A DNA stretch of 64,000 bases, taken from positions 372,001 through 436,000 of the forward strand of contig NZ_VCDK01000002.1 of assembly GCF_007995215.1 (NCBI RefSeq), written 5' to 3'. Origin of the DNA: Shimia ponticola. GTDB taxonomy: Bacteria; Pseudomonadota; Alphaproteobacteria; Rhodobacterales; Rhodobacteraceae. Numbering within the stretch: the stretch's first letter is position 1; every line of letters starts with the position of its first letter. Both the position numbers and the translations under genes were made by a program. Of this stretch, positions 57,584-64,000 are shown piece by piece. The notes below the pieces were generated by a model. That model was given only the letters and a program-made list of their open reading frames with translations. It ran no database searches and was not told the DNA's origin.

Positions 57584-58021
57584 TTACTCGTCGTCGTCGG
57601 ACTTTGCGTCCGCGTCGGCAGTTTTCGCGCGTTCGTCCATGAATTGATCGAACTCAGATTTGTCTTTTGCAGCGCGCAGACGCTCAAGGAAGGCTTCAAA
57701 GCTTTCTTGTTCATCTTCCAGGCGGCGCAGGGTTTCTGCCTTGTAGGCGTCAAATGCGCTGTTGCCGGACGGTTTCATGGCCATGCGGGCCGAGTGACGG
57801 TGGCTGCTGCGGGAACCGCAGGATTTGCTGAACATGCGTTTGCTCCAGATCATGTAGGCAAGGAGGGCAAGGCCGATCGGCCAGAAGAAGATGAAGCCAA
57901 GAACCATGGCCGCGATCCAGGCACCTTTGCCTTTTTCATCAAGCCAGGCCTCGGTCCGCGTGAACCATGACTGACCGGCCATGTGTTCTTGGGTGGACGT
58001 TGCAGGGGCGAGCGAGGTCAT
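57584..58021 (-). CDS. DUF2852 membrane protein, paralogue A
   Basis: A 145-residue protein with one or two membrane segments (about 33-60; WIAAMVLGFIFFWPIGLALL matches DUF2852). Its charged C-terminal part reads FDAYKAETLRRLEDEQESF and LRAAKDKSEFDQFMDERA, then an acidic tail. A GGAG ribosome site precedes the ATG. Two 19-bp palindromes lie 22 and 80 bp upstream (58043-58061 and 58101-58119), so transcription is probably regulated. DUF2852 has no established function. Confidence 0.85.
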   Translation of the reverse strand: MTSLAPATSTQEHMAGQSWFTRTEAWLDEKGKGAWIAAMVLGFIFFWPIGLALLAYMIWSKRMFSKSCGSRSSHRHSARMAMKPSGNSAFDAYKAETLRRLEDEQESFEAFLERLRAAKDKSEFDQFMDERAKTADADAKSDDDE

Positions 58022-58042
58022 GTTTGTCTCCGGTTTGAATTA

Positions 58043-58061
58043 ATGTGAATGTCTTTCACAT
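58043..58061. promoter_or_regulatory. Operator-like palindrome 1 upstream of the DUF2852 genes
   Basis: ATGTGAA-TGTCT-TTCACAT is a perfect 7-bp inverted repeat with a 5-nt spacer. A second copy lies 58 bp away with the same half-site and spacer start. The TGTGA/TCACA core recalls CRP/FNR-family sites, but the inner spacing is 7 rather than 6 bp. Confidence 0.65.
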
Positions 58062-58100
58062 CACCGATATGTGTACATGGCCTGCGGCAATCAATGCCTG

Positions 58101-58119
58101 ATGTGAATGTTTTTTACAT
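58101..58119. promoter_or_regulatory. Operator-like palindrome 2, overlapping the ybaK stop
   Basis: ATGTGAA-TGTTT-TTTACAT repeats palindrome 1 with one mismatch in the right arm. It overlaps the stop codon of the upstream ybaK-like gene. Centre-to-centre distance from palindrome 1 is 58 bp, between five and six helical turns. Confidence 0.6.
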
Positions 58120-58596
58120 TAATCTGGATTGCGCTGTGAAATCAGCAGGTTGTGCGCCTGAAATCTCCAGCATCTTTTGCGGGTTGAGTCCGAAAAGGTG
58201 CCGTGGTGTGCCCGCAGCCGCGTAAATGAGGTCGAATGTCAGCAGATGTGGATCGAACCAAGCCAGTGTTGGTGTCAGGTGTCCAACGGGGGCGACACCA
58301 CCGATGGCGAACCCGGTTTGCGCCCTGATGATGGCGGCGTCTGCCTTGCCCAGCGGTTCGCCCGCAACGGAACCTGCCTTGTCTGCATCCACCCGGTTCG
58401 CACCAGAGGTCAGAAATAGAAACACACGACCACTTCTCTGTCCCAGAAAGATGATGGAATTGGCGATTTGCGCGACAGAGCATCCAAGGCTGTCTGCTGC
58501 CTCTTGGGCTGTCCGGGCTTGGCTGACCTCTTTGATATCGACGTCGAGGTTCAGCTCTTGCAAGGCGCGTGCGACGCGTTTCAGGCTTTTGCTCAC
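58114..58596 (-). CDS. YbaK/EbsC-family aminoacyl-tRNA deacylase-like protein
   Basis: A 160-residue protein of the YbaK/ProX editing-domain family, which hydrolyses misacylated tRNA such as Cys-tRNA(Pro). Typical motifs are QEAADSLGCSVAQIANSIIF with the catalytic lysine position replaced by Asn (family members often have KxLxF), GANRVD, GFAIGGVAPVGH and the terminal LNPQKMLEIS. The GTG at 58596 is preferred because GAGGG lies 7 nt upstream and the conserved domain begins there. An ATG at 58626 with AGGGGG close by would add 10 residues. It is divergent from glnE. Confidence 0.8.
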   Translation of the reverse strand: MSKSLKRVARALQELNLDVDIKEVSQARTAQEAADSLGCSVAQIANSIIFLGQRSGRVFLFLTSGANRVDADKAGSVAGEPLGKADAAIIRAQTGFAIGGVAPVGHLTPTLAWFDPHLLTFDLIYAAAGTPRHLFGLNPQKMLEISGAQPADFTAQSRLM

Positions 58597-58662
58597 TTTT
58601 CCGCCCTCATTCCCATTGGCTGGCATTGACCCCCTTACTGCGGCGATGCCTATGTTCGATGC

Positions 58663-61407
58663 ATGAGTTTTGAAGCGAAAATCACCCGTTGGCCAACCCC
58701 GTTTTTGCCCGCGCGCGGAGAAGATATCAGGGCGCTCTATCCATCACGGGCATTTGCTGACCTCGCTGCCGGGATCGCAGGCTGCGCGCCGTATCTGCAC
58801 GATGTCCTGACGCGAGAGTCCGAATGGATGCTTGAGGCGGTTGAGTCCCCGGACGCGGCCTTGATCGCCTTGACCGAGAACGCGGACAGTCCAAAGGCCC
58901 TTCGCATCGCCAAACGTCGGGCGGCGGGTCTGATCGCACTGATGGATATCGCCGGGGCATGGACATTGGAGGAGGCGACAGGGGCTCTGACCCGCTTTGC
59001 GGATCGGTGTGTTGATGTCGCGCTAAATCTGGCCTTCGCGCCGCTGGAAGCACGCGGCAAGCTTCCTTCTGGATGCCGTCCAGCTGTTCTGGCTATGGGC
59101 AAGATGGGTGCGTACGAACTGAATTATTCCTCCGACATTGACCTGATTTGTCTCTTCGATGCCAACGGCATGGATCAGGTTGATGCGAGCGAACGGCGTG
59201 GACATCTTGTCCGGGGCGTCCGAAATGCCATGAAAATTCTGAGCGATGTGACAGGCGACGGCTATGTCTTTCGGACGGATTTGCGGCTGCGCCCGGATGG
59301 CTCCGCAACCCCGATTGTGCTCAGCACACAAGCCGCGTTGACCTATTACGAGAGCCTTGGCCGCACATGGGAGCGCGCGGCCTTTATCAAGGCGCGCGCT
59401 TCCTCGGGAGACATCGCCGTTGGCGAGGAGTTTCTGCATGACCTCTTGCCGTTCATCTGGCGCAGACACCTCGATTTTGCCGCGATTGAAGATGCACATT
59501 CCATTCGCCTCAAAATCCGCGAACACAAGGGGCTCTTCGGTCCCATCACACTTGCCGGGCATGACATGAAATTGGGGCGCGGTGGAATTCGAGAGATCGA
59601 GTTTTATGCCCAGACCCGGCAATTGATTGCTGGTGGACGCGATCCAAACCTGCGCCAGCGCGGCACTGTACCTGCGCTGACGGCACTGGCCGAGGCGGGC
59701 TGGGTCGAAGCGGATGATGCCCAAACCTTGCAAACGATCTATGCGCGCCACCGAGAGGTCGAACATCGGCTTCAAATGTTGCGCGATGCCCAGACCCATA
59801 GTCTTCCGCATTCTGATGAAGGTTTTGCGCGCCTTGCGGCCTTTATGGGCACCGATGTGTCAACGATGAAGGCACAGCTCAAGGATGATCTAGAGATCGT
59901 TCACAACCTGACAGAGCCGTTCTTTCAACGGGCCTCAGCAGGCAAGGCACAAGAGCCTGTTCCTGATTTTGGGGCGGAGGTCACTTCGCGTTGGCCGGAT
60001 TATCCCGCGTTGCGGTCAAGCCGTGCCGTTCAATTGTTCCACCGCCTGCAGCCCTTGATCCTTTCGCGTCTGTTGCGTGCCGCCGATCCCGAGCAAGCGC
60101 TGCGCGATTTTGATGCGTTCCTTTCCAGGCTTCCGGCAGGTGTGCAGGTGTTCTCGCTTTTTGAGGCCAATCCACAATTGATCGATCTCTTGACCGATAT
60201 TGCATCGGTTGCGCCCCCTTTGGCGGCTTATCTGGGCCGAAATGCTGGCGTGATTGACGCGGTTCTTGACGGTGCGTTTTTCGCAGAGTGGCCCGGTGTC
60301 GATGGTTTGGCGGAGCGTTTGAAGACAGCCATCGCCAAAGAAGACGATTATGAGCGCGCTTTGGACGCTGCACGGCGCTGGATGCATGATTGGCATTTTC
60401 GGATCGGTGTGCACCACATGCAGGCCCTGATCTCGGGCGAACAAGCGGGTCAGCAGTACTCCGATCTTGCGGAAGCGGTCCTTTTGGGGGTGTGGCCGCG
60501 CGTCTGCGAGCAGTTCAGCACGCGACACGGGCCACCGCCGGGCAACGGGGCGATGATCCTTGGAATGGGGTCATTGGGGGCAGGGCGGCTGCATGCGCGC
60601 TCTGATCTGGATGTGCTGTTCGTCTATGATGCCGATGGTGTCGAGGCATCTGACGGACGCCGCCCTTTGCCAGCACGGACATATTATGCGCGCCTGACGC
60701 AGGCTTTGATCACCGCGCTCAGCGCACCGATGGCGAACGGACGTTTGTACGAAGTGGACATGCGCCTGCGCCCCTCGGGACGTCATGGCCCGGTGGCAAC
60801 ATCGATTGAGTCCTTTGAGGTCTATCAACAAGAAGAAGCCTGGACGTGGGAGCATCTTGCGCTGACGCGCGCGCGTCCGATCGCCGGAACGCACTCCATC
60901 GGGCAGCGGGTGCTCGACGTGCGCGACAAGGTGTTGGCGCGTTCACGAGACCAAGCAAACGCTGCCAAAGACGTGCAAGACATGCGCGAAAGGCTGGCGG
61001 TGGCCAAGCCCGGCGAAGGGGGGCTGAGCGTTAAGGATGGGCGTGGTCGGTTGCAAGATATCGAACTGTTCGGTCAGACCATGGCGCTTATCGCAGGGCA
61101 TTCCGAACGAGGTACGCAGCAACAAATCGCCTGTGGTGTCGCGGCTGACCTCATTCCTGACGCAGATGCTGCTGCGCTGACCAAGGCCGCTGCGCTTTTG
61201 TGGCGTGTAAGATCCGCGATGGAGTTGATCGGCGCACCCGGTCAGGATGTCGCGGATTTGGGCGAAGGCGCGTTGTCGATGCTGCTGCGGGATACGGGGG
61301 CCGAAGGGCGTAGAGCGCTATTGGATCGGCTTTCGGAGACCGCAGAGACAAGCGCGACCTTGATCAATGGGCATCTGACGCGCTGGTCCGAGGGGGCCGA
61401 CGATTAG
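58663..61407 (+). CDS. glnE: Bifunctional glutamine synthetase adenylyltransferase/deadenylase
   Basis: A 914-residue enzyme that adenylylates glutamine synthetase when nitrogen is plentiful and removes AMP when it is scarce, under PII control. Two nucleotidyltransferase domains are visible. The N-terminal deadenylase has AMGKMGAYELNYSSDIDL (Asp pair about 157-159). The C-terminal adenylyltransferase has GMGSLGAGRLHARSDLDVLF (about 632-650). Each is followed by helical RQ/GlnD-PII-like regions (GRGGIREIEFYAQ, then GRGRLQDIELFGQ). Length is close to the family norm of about 950. The ATG lies 36 bp from the divergent ybaK-type gene and has no obvious ribosome site. Confidence 0.95.
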   Translation: MSFEAKITRWPTPFLPARGEDIRALYPSRAFADLAAGIAGCAPYLHDVLTRESEWMLEAVESPDAALIALTENADSPKALRIAKRRAAGLIALMDIAGAWTLEEATGALTRFADRCVDVALNLAFAPLEARGKLPSGCRPAVLAMGKMGAYELNYSSDIDLICLFDANGMDQVDASERRGHLVRGVRNAMKILSDVTGDGYVFRTDLRLRPDGSATPIVLSTQAALTYYESLGRTWERAAFIKARASSGDIAVGEEFLHDLLPFIWRRHLDFAAIEDAHSIRLKIREHKGLFGPITLAGHDMKLGRGGIREIEFYAQTRQLIAGGRDPNLRQRGTVPALTALAEAGWVEADDAQTLQTIYARHREVEHRLQMLRDAQTHSLPHSDEGFARLAAFMGTDVSTMKAQLKDDLEIVHNLTEPFFQRASAGKAQEPVPDFGAEVTSRWPDYPALRSSRAVQLFHRLQPLILSRLLRAADPEQALRDFDAFLSRLPAGVQVFSLFEANPQLIDLLTDIASVAPPLAAYLGRNAGVIDAVLDGAFFAEWPGVDGLAERLKTAIAKEDDYERALDAARRWMHDWHFRIGVHHMQALISGEQAGQQYSDLAEAVLLGVWPRVCEQFSTRHGPPPGNGAMILGMGSLGAGRLHARSDLDVLFVYDADGVEASDGRRPLPARTYYARLTQALITALSAPMANGRLYEVDMRLRPSGRHGPVATSIESFEVYQQEEAWTWEHLALTRARPIAGTHSIGQRVLDVRDKVLARSRDQANAAKDVQDMRERLAVAKPGEGGLSVKDGRGRLQDIELFGQTMALIAGHSERGTQQQIACGVAADLIPDADAAALTKAAALLWRVRSAMELIGAPGQDVADLGEGALSMLLRDTGAEGRRALLDRLSETAETSATLINGHLTRWSEGADD

Positions 61408-61424
61408 ACCAAGGAGGGGTGAGC

Positions 61425-61712
61425 ATGAGCTCGCAAGAAAACGATCTCAAGAGCTTGGACCCCAAGGGTTTGATCCGGGAAGCTTACAATATCGAAGGAA
61501 TCACCGGAGGCGAATGCCGGTCGATCTTTCTGGATTGGGCGATCAATGTCCCGACGGACGCTGATCCAAAGGCCAGTATTGCAGCGTTGCTAGACCATTA
61601 TGCGCCTGAAAACCCGCATCATCCTATGACCGAAACCCTCCAGGCAGGGTTGAATGCACCAACGCGTACCGGCCGACGCGGAGGGCGCGCCGCGCGGCAG
61701 GGGCTTGCCTAG
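61425..61712 (+). CDS. Small conserved-looking protein of unknown function
   Basis: A 95-residue hydrophilic protein I do not recognise. It begins MSSQENDLKSLDPKGLIREAY, has a central GGECRSIFLDWAINVP segment and an Arg/Gly-rich tail (TRTGRRGGRAARQG) that could bind nucleic acid. An AGGAGG ribosome site 8-9 nt upstream supports the ATG at 61425 over a GTG at 61419. It follows glnE by 17 bp and is probably co-transcribed. Its stop overlaps the convergent eda stop by 4 bp. Confidence 0.75.
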   Translation: MSSQENDLKSLDPKGLIREAYNIEGITGGECRSIFLDWAINVPTDADPKASIAALLDHYAPENPHHPMTETLQAGLNAPTRTGRRGGRAARQGLA

Positions 61713-62350
61713 GCCGCGAGCTGAGTTGCTTCGCGTGCCAGCTTGGTGATCCGATCCCAATCGCCATTGGCAACCGCGTCTTTTGGCACGACCCAGCTGC
61801 CGCCGACACAAATCGTATTGGGCAGCGCAAGATAATTGCGCGCATTCGACAGGCTGATGCCGCCGGTCGGGCAAAACCGAACTTGCGGCAGCGGTGATGA
61901 AAACCCTTTGAGCATTGGAATGCCGCCAGCAGCCTCAGCTGGAAAGAATTTCTGAACGGTGTAACCGCGCTCAAGCAGGTTCATCACCTCGCTCGCTGTA
62001 ACAGCGCCCGGCAAAAGCGGAAGCTCTTCGTCTTCGGCAGCTTTGATCAGGGCATCTGTCGCGCCCGGCGACACGCCAAATGTGGCACCTGCCGCTTTGG
62101 CCGCCTTGACGTCTGTCGGGGTCAGCAAGGTGCCAGCACCCACGATCCCACCTTCGACATCCGCCATGGCCGAGATCGCATCAAGTGCTGCGTCTGTGCG
62201 CAAGGTCACTTCAAGCGCGGGCAGCCCACCAGCGACAAGCGCCGTTGCAAGCCCGTGTGCCTGAGCGGCATCTTCAATCTGAATGACCGGGACCACTGGG
62301 GCGGCGCTGCAAACCTCGGCAGCTTTGAGGGACTGTTCCGCTGGGGTCAT
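61709..62350 (-). CDS. eda: 2-dehydro-3-deoxy-phosphogluconate aldolase
   Basis: A 213-residue class I aldolase that splits KDPG to pyruvate and glyceraldehyde 3-phosphate, the last step of the Entner-Doudoroff route. The Schiff-base lysine is Lys134 in GYTVQKFFPAE, the catalytic glutamate is Glu47 in ALEVTLR, and phosphate contacts come from FCPTGGISLSN. It lies 17 bp after edd on the same strand, forming the usual edd-eda pair. Confidence 0.96.
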   Translation of the reverse strand: MTPAEQSLKAAEVCSAAPVVPVIQIEDAAQAHGLATALVAGGLPALEVTLRTDAALDAISAMADVEGGIVGAGTLLTPTDVKAAKAAGATFGVSPGATDALIKAAEDEELPLLPGAVTASEVMNLLERGYTVQKFFPAEAAGGIPMLKGFSSPLPQVRFCPTGGISLSNARNYLALPNTICVGGSWVVPKDAVANGDWDRITKLAREATQLAA

Positions 62351-62367
62351 CGCAGCATTCCTTTGTG

Positions 62368-64000
62368 TTAGACCACCACGCCAGCGCCGGTCACTGCCGG
62401 GCCAGCCGTCTGGCGGAAGATTTCAAACAATTCGCGCCCAACGCCGTGGCCGTTGTCGGACAGATCAGGCGTAGCTGGTGTGCGATTGCGCCAGTCCGGC
62501 GCGAGATTTTCAAGGATGCCGTTCACAGCATCGACGCGCACCATGTCGCCGTCCTGGACATAGGCCAGTGGCCCACCGTCGGCGGCCTCCGGGCTTACGT
62601 GAATGGCAGCAGGCACCTTGCCCGACGCCCCCGACATGCGCCCGTCCGTGACCAAGGCAATCTTGATGCCGCGATCCAGGCAAACCGACAAGCTTGGCGT
62701 CAGGGCATGGAGCTCTGGCATGCCATTGGCCTTTGGACCCTGAAAGCGCACGATTACAACCGTATCCTTGTCGAATTCACCTGCTTGAAAGGCGGCCTTA
62801 ACAGCTTCCTGAGTTTCGAAAACGCGCGCAGGGGCCGTAATGTCATGCAATTCGGGCTTTACCGCCGACACCTTCATCACACCGGTGCCCAGGTCCCCCT
62901 GAAGTCGACGCAGTCCGCCCGAGGACTGGAACGGTTCCGATGCAGGGCGCAGAATTTTTTCATTGTGGCTTTGTGTTGTACCGTCGACCCAGATTGCAGC
63001 GCCGTCTTTCAATTTCGGTTCCTGAGTGTAGTCGCGCAGCCCGTTGCCAGCGACGGTGACGGTGTCGCCATGCAAAAGACCTGCGTCCAGCAACTCGCCA
63101 ATCATGTATCCAAGGCCACCCGCGGCATGGAAATGGTTCACATCGGCAAGCCCGTTTGGATAGACCTTTGCCATCAGGGGCACAGTGTCCGAAAGCTCGG
63201 CAAAATCCTCAAGCTCAATGATGACACCCGCAGCCCGTGCCATGGCTGGCAGGTGCAGGATCAGGTTGGTCGATCCACCGGTGGCCATCAGGCCGACCAT
63301 GCCATTCACGATCGCCTTTTCTGACAGGATGTCAGACACTGGACGGAAGTTGTTGCCCAGTGCCGTGTTCGCCAAAACCGTTTGCGTGCCAGCAACGGTT
63401 AGCGCCTCGCGTAGCGGGGTGCCGGGGTTCACAAAGGATGCGCCTGGCAGGTGTAGCCCCATGAACTCCATCAGCATCTGGTTCGAATTCGCGGTGCCGT
63501 AGAACGTGCATGTACCCGGACCGTGGTAGCTCGCCATTTCGGCGGCCATCAATTCGTCCCGTCCACAGTCGCCCGAGGCAAACCGTTTGCGCACGGCGGC
63601 TTTTTCGTCATTGGGGAGTCCGGACACCATTGGTCCGGCGGGTAGGAACACGCCCGGGATATAGCCAAAGGTCGCCGCAGCGATGATGAGGCCGGGGACG
63701 ATCTTGTCGCAGACGCCAAGATAGACAGCGGCATCATAGGTGTTGTGCGACAGCGCAACCCCAGTGGCCAGCGCGATCACGTCTCTGGAAAAGAGGGACA
63801 ATTCCATCCCGACCTGACCTTGGGTGACACCGTCACACATGGCCGGAACACCACCAGCCACTTGTGCAGTTGCACCAGCCGCGCGTGCGGCCTCTTTGAT
63901 CACGTCCGGATAGGTCGCAAAGGGCTGATGGGCCGACAGCATATCATTATACGCGGTGACAATGCCCAGATTAGGCGCGCGTTCAGCAACAAGCGCGTCC
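62368..64000 (-). CDS. edd: Phosphogluconate dehydratase, 5' truncated by window edge
   Basis: About 543 of roughly 600 residues are visible; the frame remains open past the first internal ATG at 63942 to the window edge and includes the family stretch [15 protein letters not shown]. The enzyme dehydrates 6-phosphogluconate to KDPG and belongs to the IlvD/Edd iron-sulfur family. Cluster and metal motifs include [54 protein letters not shown] and [18 protein letters not shown]. Pairing with eda gives a complete Entner-Doudoroff branch. Confidence 0.95.
   Translation of the reverse strand, partial: DALVAERAPNLGIVTAYNDMLSAHQPFATYPDVIKEAARAAGATAQVAGGVPAMCDGVTQGQVGMELSLFSRDVIALATGVALSHNTYDAAVYLGVCDKIVPGLIIAAATFGYIPGVFLPAGPMVSGLPNDEKAAVRKRFASGDCGRDELMAAEMASYHGPGTCTFYGTANSNQMLMEFMGLHLPGASFVNPGTPLREALTVAGTQTVLANTALGNNFRPVSDILSEKAIVNGMVGLMATGGSTNLILHLPAMARAAGVIIELEDFAELSDTVPLMAKVYPNGLADVNHFHAAGGLGYMIGELLDAGLLHGDTVTVAGNGLRDYTQEPKLKDGAAIWVDGTTQSHNEKILRPASEPFQSSGGLRRLQGDLGTGVMKVSAVKPELHDITAPARVFETQEAVKAAFQAGEFDKDTVVIVRFQGPKANGMPELHALTPSLSVCLDRGIKIALVTDGRMSGASGKVPAAIHVSPEAADGGPLAYVQDGDMVRVDAVNGILENLAPDWRNRTPATPDLSDNGHGVGRELFEIFRQTAGPAVTGAGVVV

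Noticed and set aside
58043-58061. Palindrome read as a standard CRP site
   Set aside because: The TGTGA and TCACA halves are 7 bp apart, not 6, and the symmetric unit is the longer ATGTGAA-N5-TTCACAT; a different regulator is more likely.

Overview
The window reads as chromosomal DNA of a marine alphaproteobacterium of the Rhodobacterales (Roseobacter group). This rests on gene content and order: GNAT genes ahead of obg-proB-proA, a ChpT phosphotransferase, the olsBA ornithine-lipid pair, COX15-type ctaA, ExoD, two TRAP transporters, DUF2852 and DUF3553 proteins, an edd-eda pair, and very large RTX proteins ending in Hint_2 domains. The genus cannot be fixed from sequence alone. Genes are densely packed, with many ATGA/GTGA overlaps and convergent ends that share bases.

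Layout. 1-5.4 kb: LysE exporter end, GNAT, double GNAT, obg, proB, proA in one + strand run. 5.4-12.2 kb: chpT divergent from a DUF3553 gene at a shared CATG; olsB-olsA; a TenI/ThiE-like gene; trmJ-ctaA-M32 carboxypeptidase. 12.2-16.3 kb (-): gyrA, dsbB, exoD. 16.6-20.9 kb (+): TRAP operon with an FAD monooxygenase between the binding-protein and permease genes, then tRNA-Leu(CAA). 21-37.4 kb (+): three long calcium-binding RTX genes (2307, 623 and 1953 aa), each ending in a Hint autoprocessing domain. 37.4-43 kb: MobA/MocA-like nucleotidyltransferase, dimethylglycine/sarcosine dehydrogenase-type enzyme, DUF2254 membrane protein and Rieske monooxygenase. 43.3-46.6 kb: periplasmic EF-hand protein, then a branched-chain amino-acid operon (leader peptide, attenuator, ilvB, potassium channel, ilvN). 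46.8-55.2 kb: two sulfotransferase-like genes flanking a histidine kinase/response regulator pair and a divergent keto-acid-type TRAP operon. 55.2-64 kb: VOC protein, bpt, RDD protein, two DUF2852 paralogues, YbaK, glnE, a small unknown protein, eda and the 3' part of edd.

How the parts work together. proB/proA make glutamate semialdehyde for proline. OlsB and OlsA make ornithine lipid in two acylations. The ilv operon is controlled by a ribosome-mediated attenuator visible at base level. The kinase/regulator pair probably controls the adjacent TRAP system. Edd and Eda form the Entner-Doudoroff route. GlnE adjusts glutamine synthetase activity.

The least understood part is the RTX-Hint locus. 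The first two proteins share a 466-bp Hint segment with only four mismatches, all synonymous, although the rest of the genes has diverged. All three proteins carry a ~200-residue module I cannot name, a DGIV...DPDGD entry module before several RTX blocks, and a cap module just before the Hint cysteine. No type I secretion genes are nearby.
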